Assembly: GCA_015058575.1 (NCBI GenBank)
Contig: SVBZ01000053.1
Coordinates: 1-47,107 of the forward strand
Length of the DNA stretch: 47,107 nt
Source of the DNA: Pseudoselenomonas ruminantium
GTDB taxonomy: Bacteria > Bacillota > Negativicutes > Selenomonadales > Selenomonadaceae
Reading direction: 5' to 3'
Below are positions 1 through 7,525 of this stretch, piece after piece (the first letter of the stretch is position 1; the number at the start of each line of letters is the position of its first letter). Made by a program: the position numbers and the translations under genes. The notes under the pieces were generated by a model. That model worked only from the letters and a program-made list of their open reading frames with translations, ran no database searches and was not told where the DNA came from.

Positions 1-47
1 CTTACGGCCCAGTCCTGCTGCGCAGGACAGTCGCTCCAGACAGAAAG
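1..47. repeat. 47-base direct repeat shared with the window end
   Basis: These 47 bases are identical and in the same orientation at 43 bases short of the window end region (47043-47089). The core is a short palindrome, GTCCTGC-TGC-GCAGGAC. The sequence differs from the corresponding part of copy 2, so it is a separate module of the mosaic repeat family. It reappears after divergent repeat sequence in copy 3. Confidence 0.8.
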
Positions 48-434
48 AACCACTACCCCGTTCGCCCCTGACATTCGTATGAACAAGTTTGTACGAACCG
101 TTTCTCACGTAACAAGCACATCGATGTAATTCGTTCCCTATAGCCGCAGCAGAGCAGACTTATCCAAACCTAGCAGAGGGCGGGGGCGGGTACACTTTCT
201 TCGTAGCGGGAGCGACTGCCCGAACGCAGTGAGGGATGGCCCGCGGCAGGTACTTTCTAGAACGACACGATGTATTGGCGTGCCGCTGGCCTGCCCGGCA
301 CATGTCGCTAGATACGTACGAAAGCATCCGCGCGGGTCATTTAGCGGGAGCGGAGAAAAAGTGCACCCGCCCCCGCCCAAGCTGAGCTTTTCCAAATTTA
401 TTTTAAGCACGTACTAATCGACAAACTGCAATTT
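1..434 (-). repeat. Composite intergenic repeat, copy 1 (truncated by window start)
   Basis: The reverse complement of this stretch matches copy 2 (14335-14866) over about 370 bases at roughly 90% identity by eye. The match begins at the terminal motif AAATTGCAGTTTG, seen here as its complement ending at 434. It contains the internal inverted repeat built on GGGCGGGTACACTT and AAGTGTACCCGCCC. Substitutions between the copies fall at all three codon positions of any overlapping reading frame, so it is read as non-coding. The outer 47 bases differ from copy 2 but recur at 47043-47089. It looks like a non-autonomous mobile or structured element; no transposase is present. Confidence 0.75.
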
Positions 435-502
435 GCTTGCGGCAAAAACTATTTTGTTGCGTTATAATGGAAGAATGAATCGGTGAGATGGGAGAGGGCG
501 GA

Positions 503-1549
503 ATGATGGCTGGTAGATGGCGGGCGGCTGGTGTGCTGGCTTTGTTTTTGGTGTGTATGGTGTTTGCTGGCTGCGGGCGGCAGGAGCCTGTGCGGCAGAC
601 GGTGTTGGTTATGGATACGGTGGCGACGCTTACGGCGACGGGGCCGGAGGCCGAGGCGGCTGTAAACGAGAGCGTAGCGCGGCTGCGTGAGCTCGAGGCC
701 ATGGCTAGTCCTGCTGGTGCAGATAGTGATTTGGTGAAACTTGCGGCGGCTGCTGGAAATGGCCAGTGGGTGAAGCTGCACCCCGAGGTCTATCATATGC
801 TTGCGGTATCGCAGCAGTATAGTGAACGCTCGGGCGGGGCCTGGGATGTTACGGCAGGGCCGCTTGTGGCGCTCTGGGGAATCGGCACGGAGAAGGCGCA
901 TGTGCCTTCTGCCGCAGAAATTGCGGCGGCACGGGCCAAGGTCGGCTGGCAGAAATTGGAACTTCTGCCGCAGACGCAGAGTGCCCGTCTTATGGAAGCG
1001 GGCATGTGCCTTGATTTGGGCGGCATTGCCAAGGGCTATGCGCTTGATGAAGTGCGCAGGATTTATGCGCAGCATGGCATCAAGGACGGGCTTATCAATT
1101 TGGGAGCCAGTTCGCTCTATGCTGTGGGCAGGAATGATAAAGGGCAGCCTTGGCGTATTGGTATCCGTGATCCGCGTGCGGAAGACAAGGATACTAGGCT
1201 GGCTGTCGTGCCACTTTGTGATGCGGCGCTTTCGACCTCGGGCGACTATGAGCGTTATTTTGAGCAGGATGGGGTGCGGTATCATCATATCATCGATCCG
1301 CGTACCGGTGCGCCGGCGAAGAATGCGGCGATGAGTGCGACCATCGTTGTCGCGGGCAGCTGCGCAGATGCCGGCATGCTGTCCGATTTGCTGACGACGA
1401 CGGTGTTTGTCCTTGGGCCCGAGCAGGGCAAGGCTTTCCTGCAAGACCTGCCGGATGAGGTGCAGGGTATGCTCTGTGACAAGCAGTACAAGCTTTGGGC
1501 AGCCCACGATTTTTTAGACCGTTTGCAGGACTTGCAAATCAATAGATAA
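503..1549 (+). CDS. apbE: FAD:protein FMN transferase, ApbE family lipoprotein
   Basis: ApbE enzymes attach FMN covalently to Thr/Ser of extracytoplasmic flavoproteins such as RnfG/NqrC or flavinylated reductases. The N-terminus has a hydrophobic stretch ending in a lipobox (VFAGC), so the enzyme is probably a lipoprotein on the outer face of the cytoplasmic membrane. Family motifs are visible: GGIAKGYALD (flavin and Mg binding), a GDYERYF block and HHIIDPRTGAPA. Length, about 347 residues, is normal. The start at 503 follows GGAGAGG at 5 bases spacing; an ATG at 488 is also in frame but lacks a good ribosome site. No acceptor flavoprotein lies nearby, so its target is not shown by context. 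Confidence 0.9.
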   Translation: MMAGRWRAAGVLALFLVCMVFAGCGRQEPVRQTVLVMDTVATLTATGPEAEAAVNESVARLRELEAMASPAGADSDLVKLAAAAGNGQWVKLHPEVYHMLAVSQQYSERSGGAWDVTAGPLVALWGIGTEKAHVPSAAEIAAARAKVGWQKLELLPQTQSARLMEAGMCLDLGGIAKGYALDEVRRIYAQHGIKDGLINLGASSLYAVGRNDKGQPWRIGIRDPRAEDKDTRLAVVPLCDAALSTSGDYERYFEQDGVRYHHIIDPRTGAPAKNAAMSATIVVAGSCADAGMLSDLLTTTVFVLGPEQGKAFLQDLPDEVQGMLCDKQYKLWAAHDFLDRLQDLQINR

Positions 1550-1573
1550 TAGACAGAGAGGTTGACAACAAGT

Positions 1574-2401
1574 ATGCGTGAGGATTTACAGAAGAAATTG
1601 ACGGCGCTAAAGCAGCATTTGCAGGCGCTTGGTTCAGCCGCAGTGGCGTTTTCAGGTGGTGTTGATTCGACATTTTTGCTCAAGGTGGCCCATGATACAT
1701 TGGGTGATCGCTGCGTGGCGTTCACAGCTGCCTCGGATTTCGTGCCGCAGCGTGATGTCGAGGCGGCAGCGGCTTTTTGCCAGGCGCAGGGCGTGCGCCA
1801 TATCGTGCAGCATTTTGATGTGCTGGCTATCGAGGGTATCGGCCATAATCCTGCCGATCGCTGCTATCGTTGCAAACACGCGTTGTTCAGCCAGTTCGTC
1901 GCCATGGCGGCAGACGAGCAGCTAAGCTGCGTCGTCGATGGCTCGAATCTTGATGACGATGGCGATTACCGCCCCGGGCGGCGGGCCTTGCGGGAGCTCG
2001 GTATCGTGAGCCCGCTGCATGCGGCAGGGATGACGAAGCAGGATATCCGTGATCTGTCGGCAGAAATGGGGCTGGCTACCTGGGATAAGCCTTCGTTTGC
2101 CTGCCTGGCTTCGCGGTTCGTCTATGGCGAGGAGCTTACGGCGGCGAAGCTGGCAGCCGTCAATCGCGCGGAAGAATATCTTATGGCGCAGGGGTTCCGG
2201 CAGTTCCGTGTGCGCCAGCATGGCAGCCTCGCGCGCATCGAGCTGCTGCCGGCGGATATCGAGCGTTTCCTCGCCGCAGATCTGCGCGAGCAGGTGACGG
2301 CAGAATTCCGCCGCCTGGGTTTTTCTTATGTGACACTGGATTTGTGCGGCTACCGCACGGGCAGCATGAATGAAGTCCTGGGCAAAGAGGAGAAGGTATG
2401 A
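1574..2401 (+). CDS. larE: ATP-dependent sacrificial sulfur transferase LarE
   Basis: LarE is a PP-loop ATPase that activates and thiolates the pyridinium dicarboxylate precursor of the nickel-pincer nucleotide cofactor. The PP-loop SGGVDS is near residue 30. The segment PSFACLASRFVYG holds the single cysteine that in the characterised enzyme donates its sulfur, leaving dehydroalanine. Length, about 275 residues, fits the family. The start is uncertain: a TTG at 1562 directly abuts the AGAGAGG ribosome site, whereas ATG 1574 leaves 12 bases. It ends in ATGA overlap with the Nudix gene. LarA, LarB and LarC are not in the window. The nearby nickel hydrogenase is a suggestive but unproven link. 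Confidence 0.88.
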   Translation: MREDLQKKLTALKQHLQALGSAAVAFSGGVDSTFLLKVAHDTLGDRCVAFTAASDFVPQRDVEAAAAFCQAQGVRHIVQHFDVLAIEGIGHNPADRCYRCKHALFSQFVAMAADEQLSCVVDGSNLDDDGDYRPGRRALRELGIVSPLHAAGMTKQDIRDLSAEMGLATWDKPSFACLASRFVYGEELTAAKLAAVNRAEEYLMAQGFRQFRVRQHGSLARIELLPADIERFLAADLREQVTAEFRRLGFSYVTLDLCGYRTGSMNEVLGKEEKV

Positions 2402-2907
2402 CGATGGATAGGAGCAACCAGACAACGCTTTGCTATATTGAGCGCGAGGGCAAGTATCTTATGATGCACCGCGTCAAGAAGCAGCACGATATCAACAAGG
2501 ATAAATGGGTCGGCATCGGCGGCCATTTCGAGCCCGACGAGAGCCCTGAGGAGTGTCTTTTGCGCGAGTGCCGCGAAGAGACGGGCCTCACGCTTACGGA
2601 TTATCAGCTGCGCGGCGTCATTACCTTCATCTCGGACCGCTGGCAGACGGAGTACATGTTCCTGTATACGGCCACGGGATATGAGGGAGCGATCGGAGAA
2701 TGCAATGAGGGCACGCTTGCGTGGGTGGCCAAGGACAAGGTTTACGCGCTGCCGCTCTGGGAGGGCGATAAGCTGTTTTTCCGCTTGCTGGAGACACGCA
2801 CGGCATTCTTTTCGCTCAAGCTGCGCTATATGGGCGAAAAGCTCTGCGAGGCAGTGCTTGATGGCAAGCCGTTGGATTTGACAAAAAGGCTTGAATTTTT
2901 CAAATGA
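2398..2907 (+). CDS. Nudix hydrolase (MutT/8-oxo-dGTP diphosphatase type)
   Basis: This is a 169-residue Nudix protein. The Nudix box is complete: a Gly, five residues, Glu, seven residues, then RECREETGL, matching GX5EX7REUXEEXGU around residues 40-63. It begins with TLCYIEREGKYLMMHR and the WVGIGGHFE pattern common in Firmicutes MutT-like enzymes that hydrolyse oxidised nucleoside triphosphates. The substrate is inferred from family resemblance, not shown. The start codon overlaps the larE stop (ATGA), so the two are translationally coupled. The last bases overlap the tRNA promoter. Confidence 0.88.
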   Translation: MTMDRSNQTTLCYIEREGKYLMMHRVKKQHDINKDKWVGIGGHFEPDESPEECLLRECREETGLTLTDYQLRGVITFISDRWQTEYMFLYTATGYEGAIGECNEGTLAWVAKDKVYALPLWEGDKLFFRLLETRTAFFSLKLRYMGEKLCEAVLDGKPLDLTKRLEFFK

Positions 2908-2919
2908 AAGTACTATACT
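2891..2919 (+). promoter_or_regulatory. Promoter for tRNA-Ala
   Basis: TTGAAT, a 17-base spacer and TATACT form a good sigma-70 type promoter. It overlaps the 3' end of the Nudix gene and starts transcription about 30 bases upstream of the tRNA. Confidence 0.6.
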
Positions 2920-2959
2920 AGATATTGTTTGCGGGGGTTATTCCGCAGGCAATCTGGAT

Positions 2960-3035
2960 GGGGACGTAGCTCAGCTGGGAGAGCATCAGGTTCGCAATCT
3001 GGGGGTCGAGGGTTCAATCCCCTTCGTCTCCACCA
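2960..3035 (+). tRNA. tRNA-Ala (anticodon CGC)
   Basis: A 76-base cloverleaf folds fully: 7-bp acceptor GGGGACG/CGTCTCC, D-arm GCTC/GAGC, anticodon stem TCAGG/TCTGG with loop TTCGCAA, a five-base variable loop and T-arm GAGGG-TTCAATC-CCCTT. The anticodon is CGC, reading GCG. The G3:U70 wobble pair, the alanine identity element, is present and supports the Ala call. The 3' CCA is encoded. Confidence 0.93.
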
Positions 3036-3044
3036 TCGACGATT

Positions 3045-3072
3045 CAGGTCAGGCTTATGCCTGGCCTTTTTG
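3045..3072 (+). terminator. Rho-independent terminator after tRNA-Ala
   Basis: The stem GGTCAGGC/GCCTGGCC with a TTAT loop (8 bp, one G.U pair) is followed by five T residues. Confidence 0.8.
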
Positions 3073-3226
3073 TTTATTTCTTATTATTTTATCGGAGAAT
3101 ATAGCAGGAAAAAAACAGGATAGCGCGAAATATAGCAGTAACGAGCCAAATTATATTAAGGATATTCTTGCGCCTTGTGATGATATCATAAACGAAACTA
3201 ATAGTGGATACTATTCGGAATAGATA

Positions 3227-3309
3227 TGGCTTTTTATTATTTTTTAGCGTATAATAAGAGTATTCACTATGTAGGGACCTTCTGCCGGCTGGTATTGAGC
3301 CACCAGCCT
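3227..3309 (+). promoter_or_regulatory. Putative promoter and leader hairpin of the hydrogenase operon
   Basis: A perfect TATAAT (3250-3255) stands 17 bases after a weak -35 (TGGCTT). About 30 bases into the expected transcript is a 7-bp hairpin, GGCTGGT/ACCAGCC (3287-3309), with a 9-base loop and no T-run, so it is not a terminator. It may stabilise the mRNA or bind a regulator. No known riboswitch motif is recognised. The region 3073-3226 is AT-rich with nothing else evident. Confidence 0.5.
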
Positions 3310-3359
3310 GAGGGATTCTATCGCAAGTATCCGCAAGGATAACATGAGGAGGTAAAAAA

Positions 3360-4451
3360 GTGGACAAACGGGAGAGTATGTGGGATTTATATCTCAAAAA
3401 AGGCATGAGCCGCCGCACGTTCGTCAAGAGCTGCGTGGCGCTGACGTCTCTGATGGGACTCAGCACGGACCAGGTGTCCAAAGTCGTTGAGGCTGCGGAG
3501 AAGAAACCGCTGCCGGTCGTTGTCTGGATTCATGGCCATGAGTGCACGGGCTGCGATGAGTCGTTCATCCGCTCGGGGGCACCGTTGGCATCCGATCTGG
3601 TGCTGAGCCAGATCGCACTCGAGTACGACCATCTGCTGAGTGCAGCAAGTGGTGAGCCGTTCGAGGCCCATCTCGAGGAGACCATCCAGAAGTACAAAGG
3701 TCAGTATATCCTCTGCGTCGAGGGTGCTGCCTGCACGAAGGACAACGGTGTTTACTGTATGTCCGGCGGCCATACGTTCACGCATACGCTGCAGCATGCG
3801 GCTCAGAATGCTGCGGCAGTCATCGCTTATGGCACGTGCGCAGTATCCGGCGGTATCCAGGCCGCGAAGCCGAATCCGACGGGATCTTCGGGCATTGCCC
3901 AGTTCGCAGGCAGCACGCCGGTCGTCAATGTACCGGGCTGCCCGCCGATTCCGGAGGTCATGACGGGTGTCGTCATGCATGTTGCCCTCTTTGGCACGGT
4001 ACCGCCGCTTGATGGCGAGGGCCGTCCGAAACAGTTCTATGGCAATCGTATCCATGATACCTGCTATCGCCGTCCGTTCTTCGATGCCGGCATGTTTGCA
4101 GAAAGCTTCGATGATGCTGGGGCGAAAGCTGGCTGGTGCCTTTACAAGCTGGGTTGCCGTGGGCCGGAGACGTACAACTCCTGCGGCAATCTGCGCTGGT
4201 TCCAGGGCATGAGCTATCCTATCCAGTCCGGTGCTCCGTGCATCGGCTGCTCCAATGCGCACTTCTGGGATGATGGTGCGATGACCGAGCGCTTGCCGAA
4301 GTTCGGCCAGCCAATCGGTGATGTCGATCGGATCGGTGCCGTCATGGCTGCCGCTACGGCTGTTGGCGTAGCTGGTCATGCTGCGGCCAGCGTCGTCCAG
4401 AAGAAGAAACGTATCGCTGATGAAAAGAAGAATGAGGGAGCAGGTGAATAA
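3360..4451 (+). CDS. hyaA: [NiFe]-hydrogenase group 1 small subunit, Tat-exported and membrane-anchored
   Basis: This is the iron-sulfur subunit that passes electrons from the NiFe site to the cytochrome. A twin-arginine signal (SRRTFVK, residues 17-23) predicts export of the folded enzyme. Cluster ligands are visible in ECTGC (62-65), GTC (160), the CXXH-type C-terminal part and CIGC. A hydrophobic helix near the C-terminus followed by KKKR is the membrane anchor. Positions 64 and 165 are Gly where oxygen-tolerant enzymes such as E. coli Hyd-1 have two extra Cys of the proximal 4Fe-3S cluster, so a standard 4Fe-4S, oxygen-sensitive enzyme is inferred. The start is GTG after a strong AGGAGGT. 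Its stop abuts the large-subunit ATG. Confidence 0.96.
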   Translation: MDKRESMWDLYLKKGMSRRTFVKSCVALTSLMGLSTDQVSKVVEAAEKKPLPVVVWIHGHECTGCDESFIRSGAPLASDLVLSQIALEYDHLLSAASGEPFEAHLEETIQKYKGQYILCVEGAACTKDNGVYCMSGGHTFTHTLQHAAQNAAAVIAYGTCAVSGGIQAAKPNPTGSSGIAQFAGSTPVVNVPGCPPIPEVMTGVVMHVALFGTVPPLDGEGRPKQFYGNRIHDTCYRRPFFDAGMFAESFDDAGAKAGWCLYKLGCRGPETYNSCGNLRWFQGMSYPIQSGAPCIGCSNAHFWDDGAMTERLPKFGQPIGDVDRIGAVMAAATAVGVAGHAAASVVQKKKRIADEKKNEGAGE

Positions 4452-6365
4452 ATGAAACACGTAGTAGTAGATCCAGTAACCCGTATCGAAGGTCATCTTC
4501 GCGTCGAGGTTCAGGTTGATGAAGCAACGGGCAAAGTTACCGATGCCCTTTCGTCCGGTACGGCATGGCGCGGCCTTGAGCTCGTCATGAAAGACCGTGA
4601 TCCGCGTGATGCCTGGGCATATATCCAGCGCATTTGCGGTGTCTGCACGACGGCCCATGCACTGGCTTCTGTCCGTGCGGTCGAGGATGCTCTGGGCATC
4701 ACGATCCCGAAGAACGCCAACTATATCCGCAACATCATGGCAGCAACGCTGACGGTGCAGGACCATATCGTCCATTTCTATCATCTGCATGCGCTTGACT
4801 GGGTCAGCCCGGTTGAGGCTTTGGCTGCCGATGATATCGCTACGGCTAACCTGCAGAACACGCTGCTGAAAGACTATACGCTGCCGTTCCGTGCACCGGG
4901 CACGTCGGTGACGGAGGCCTATGAGCATGATTTCCCGGCAGCTACGCCGCAGTATTTCAAACAGATCAAGGAGAAGGTCAAGGCCATCGTCGAGAGCGGC
5001 CAGCTCGGTATCTTCTCGGCGAACTGGTGGGATCATCCGGACTACAAGCTGCTGCCGCCAGAGGTTCATCTGCTGGCTGTAGCTCACTATCTCGAGATGC
5101 TCGACAAGCAGCGTGAGCTCGTCACGCCGCATGTCATCTTCGGCGGCAAGAACCCGCATCCGCACTATGTTGTCGGCGGTATGCCGTGCTCCATCTCGAT
5201 GGAAGACGGCAATGCACCGGTAAATACGGCCCGTCTCGACATCGTCGACCGCGCCATCAACATGGGCCGTTCGCTGGTCAACAATTACTATCTGCCGGAT
5301 CTTCTTGCTATCGGCTCGGCCTACGTCAAGGCTGGCCGCGTCGATGGCGGCGGTATGGCCAAGACCTGTGTGCTCGGCTATGGCGCTTATCCGGAAGAGC
5401 CGTTCAGCGGCACGAAGAATGGCGGTTTCTTCAAGAACCTGCTGATCCGCTGCAATGGTGTTGTCGAGGACTTCGGCAAGGGACTCGCTGGCTGCAAGGT
5501 CACCGAGGTCAATGGCGAAGACTTTGCCAACCGCAAGGTCTTCACCGAGAGCGTCGGCCACTCCTGGTACGAGTATCCGGCTAAGAGCGAAGATGCACTG
5601 AACCCGTGGGATGGCGTTACCTCGCCGAAATACACGGGCCCGAAAGAGGGTACGGCTACCGAGTGGAAAGCACTCAATGAGACGGGCAAGTACTCCTGGC
5701 TCAAGACGCCGAAATGGAATGGCAAGCTCTGCGAGGTCGGTCCGCTGGCCCGCTATATCATCATCTATGTCAAGGCCAAGAAGGGCCTGCTCGGCGAGCT
5801 GACCTGGGCAGAGAAGATGATGATGGATCAGATCGATGCGGTATCGAAGGTACTGGGCCTTGCTCCGGAAGTCTGGCTCCCGACGATGGTCGGCCGTACG
5901 GCTGCCCGTGCACTCGACTGCCAGCTGGCTGCCGAAATCAACAAGTATTTCTTCGACAAGCTCATCGCCAACATCAAATCTGGCGATACGAAAGTCGCTT
6001 CGAACGAGAAATGGGATCCGTCGACCTGGCCGAAAGAGTGCGAGGGCGTCGGCATCTACGAGGCTCCGCGCGGCGCATTGTCCCACTACATCGCCATCAA
6101 GGATGGCAAGACGGACAACTACCAGTGCATCGTTCCGACGACCTGGAGCGCTTGCCCGCGTGATGACAAGGCCGGCCACGGCGCCTATGAGATGGCTATG
6201 ATGGACACGCAGGTCAAAGTTCCGGATAAGCCGCTCGAGATCGTCAAGGTCGTCCGTTCCTTCGACCCGTGCATGGCTTGTGCTACGCATATGTTCAATG
6301 CCAAGGGCGAGAAGATAAACGTCATCACCACCGATCCGTATTCTGGCACGCACGTTGAGAAATAA
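4452..6365 (+). CDS. hyaB: [NiFe]-hydrogenase group 1 large (catalytic) subunit
   Basis: The catalytic subunit carries the Ni-Fe(CN)2CO centre. The four Ni ligands lie in the N-terminal RICGVC (Cys62, Cys65) and the C-terminal DPCMAC (Cys607, Cys610). His613 ends the DPCxxCxxH motif, after which maturation proteases cut. This predicts removal of a 24-residue tail, probably by the HyaD-type protease encoded at 8695. Length, 637 residues before cleavage, suits a group 1 uptake enzyme. Translation starts immediately after the small-subunit stop, giving equimolar synthesis. The partner is co-exported on the small subunit's Tat signal because this protein has none. Confidence 0.97.
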   Translation: MKHVVVDPVTRIEGHLRVEVQVDEATGKVTDALSSGTAWRGLELVMKDRDPRDAWAYIQRICGVCTTAHALASVRAVEDALGITIPKNANYIRNIMAATLTVQDHIVHFYHLHALDWVSPVEALAADDIATANLQNTLLKDYTLPFRAPGTSVTEAYEHDFPAATPQYFKQIKEKVKAIVESGQLGIFSANWWDHPDYKLLPPEVHLLAVAHYLEMLDKQRELVTPHVIFGGKNPHPHYVVGGMPCSISMEDGNAPVNTARLDIVDRAINMGRSLVNNYYLPDLLAIGSAYVKAGRVDGGGMAKTCVLGYGAYPEEPFSGTKNGGFFKNLLIRCNGVVEDFGKGLAGCKVTEVNGEDFANRKVFTESVGHSWYEYPAKSEDALNPWDGVTSPKYTGPKEGTATEWKALNETGKYSWLKTPKWNGKLCEVGPLARYIIIYVKAKKGLLGELTWAEKMMMDQIDAVSKVLGLAPEVWLPTMVGRTAARALDCQLAAEINKYFFDKLIANIKSGDTKVASNEKWDPSTWPKECEGVGIYEAPRGALSHYIAIKDGKTDNYQCIVPTTWSACPRDDKAGHGAYEMAMMDTQVKVPDKPLEIVKVVRSFDPCMACATHMFNAKGEKINVITTDPYSGTHVEK

Positions 6366-6401
6366 GCCGGGCTACCGGATGGAAAGGAAGGGAACAGTAG
6401 A

Positions 6402-7103
6402 ATGAAGGAAGAAAAACGTAAAATCTACTACCTGTTCAGTCCGTATCTGCGGATTTTCCATTGGATCATGGTGCTGGCAATCATCGTGCTCTTCGTCACA
6501 GGGCTGCTGGTCACGAAACCGGTAACCGTGCTGGGCATTGAACCAACCTACACATCCATGTCCATGGACTGGGTAAGAAATATCCACTTTATTGCGGCAT
6601 TTGCGTTCTGTGCAGCGTTTATCCTGCGCATCTACGGATTTATCGTGAACAAGGGCGACCGTCTTTTCCCGCGTGTTTGGGAAGGCCACTTCTACAGTGA
6701 GACCATTGACGTTGCGCTCCACTACATGCTTTTAAAACCGCATCATGCGCCGTTTTTGCGCAATCCGCTGGCGCGTGCATCGTATGCTGGTCTTTATTTC
6801 ATGGTACTCGTCGAGATCCTCACGGGCTTTGCGATGTACTATATGACCGAGCCGTCGAATATCGGCGGTATCCTGTTCGGCTGGGTCAATGTTGTCCTGG
6901 GCGGCGAAATGATGACGCACTGGGTGCATCACATCTTTGCCTGGCTCATCATCGTCTTCGCTATTGGCCATGTTTACATGGTGCTGCGTGCCGACATCAT
7001 GGAGGCCGAGGGCGAGGCATCCTCGATGTTCTCCGGGGTGAAATTCCTCGAGCATGTCCCGAAGGATGCGAATGAGGTTGAGCCGCCGAAAGCGCAGAAA
7101 TAA
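6402..7103 (+). CDS. hyaC: [NiFe]-hydrogenase b-type cytochrome subunit
   Basis: This is a 233-residue integral membrane cytochrome b that takes electrons from the small subunit and reduces the quinone pool. Four hydrophobic segments are visible (roughly residues 18-38, 58-78, 125-150 and 175-205), with candidate haem-ligand histidines in FHWIMV (His20), RNIHF, THWVHH and IGHVYM. The tail is charged and cytoplasmic. It follows hyaB by 36 bases with a clear GGAAGGGAA ribosome site. Order small-large-cytochrome matches classic hya/hox operons. It sets this enzyme as respiratory H2 uptake, not fermentative evolution. Confidence 0.94.
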   Translation: MKEEKRKIYYLFSPYLRIFHWIMVLAIIVLFVTGLLVTKPVTVLGIEPTYTSMSMDWVRNIHFIAAFAFCAAFILRIYGFIVNKGDRLFPRVWEGHFYSETIDVALHYMLLKPHHAPFLRNPLARASYAGLYFMVLVEILTGFAMYYMTEPSNIGGILFGWVNVVLGGEMMTHWVHHIFAWLIIVFAIGHVYMVLRADIMEAEGEASSMFSGVKFLEHVPKDANEVEPPKAQK

Positions 7104-7159
7104 GGGCCGGCTGGTCAGAAATTCCATTTCGTTCAGTACAATCAAAGGAGAATCAGATT

Positions 7160-7402
7160 ATGTGTAAAGAATGCGGCTGCGGCGAGACGAACGGTAACAC
7201 GCGTCTCCAGTTCTTTGTCAAAGGCTATACGGACGAGAATGCCAAGGAAGTAGAAAAGGCACTTCTCGGTCTTCCTGGTGTCATGTTTGTCCATATTCAT
7301 GCGCACGATGGCGAGACGGTAGTAGACTACGCGCCGGCTAAGACAAAGCTTATGGATATCGTCAGCGTGTTCAGCGCACGTGGTCTTGAGGCTGCTTTAT
7401 AA
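7160..7402 (+). CDS. Small protein: N-terminal MCxxCGCG metal motif joined to an HMA-like fold
   Basis: This is an 80-residue protein. It begins MCKECGCGE, the same pattern as the high-affinity nickel-binding N-terminus of many HypB proteins (MCTTCGCGE in E. coli). The remainder (residues 16-80) has the length and beta-alpha-beta-beta-alpha-beta pattern of heavy-metal-associated domains, but the usual CxxC metal loop is replaced by KGYTDENA. The HypB encoded two genes downstream lacks this N-terminus. I infer a detached nickel-binding module working with HypA/HypB in metal delivery. It has a good AAAGGAGAA ribosome site and lies inside the hydrogenase operon. A regulator or thiol carrier role cannot be excluded. 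Confidence 0.85.
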   Translation: MCKECGCGETNGNTRLQFFVKGYTDENAKEVEKALLGLPGVMFVHIHAHDGETVVDYAPAKTKLMDIVSVFSARGLEAAL

Positions 7403-7418
7403 GCTGGTGAGCTAATCT

Positions 7419-7478
7419 GAGGGAGCTGTCATTGCCAGCCCTCCCCAAGAGGGATGGTGCCAGACAGTTCCCTTTTTA
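7419..7478 (+). terminator. Terminator-like or attenuating hairpin between structural and hyp genes
   Basis: An outer stem GGGAGCTGTC/GACAGTTCCC encloses an inner palindromic segment (CCCTCC...GGGATGG) related to the REP units elsewhere, and is followed by TTTTT. It lies between the small HMA-like gene and hypA. It could lower expression of maturation genes relative to structural genes. Confidence 0.6.
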
Positions 7479-7525
7479 TTATGTGCTTTCAGGCCGCAGG
7501 AGGCCTTAAGGCAGGAGGAAAGCAA

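Noticed and set aside
138..410. A roughly 90-residue open frame (minus strand) that is also open in the other repeat copy (14338-14631)
   Set aside because: Conservation between copies is of DNA, not protein: changes fall at all codon positions, most alter the residue, and the peptide has no domain.
2891..3223. A 110-codon open frame overlapping the tRNA
   Set aside because: It covers the tRNA-Ala gene, its promoter and terminator; the peptide is an incidental translation.
3387..6353. A 988-codon open frame on the minus strand across the hydrogenase genes
   Set aside because: It lies antisense to two unmistakable hydrogenase subunits. Its composition mirrors their codon bias and it shows no family motif.
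7454..7525. A 24-residue N-terminal extension of HypA from an upstream in-frame ATG
   Set aside because: HypA needs His2 directly after the initiator Met for nickel binding, and the strong AGGAGGAA ribosome site serves ATG 7526.
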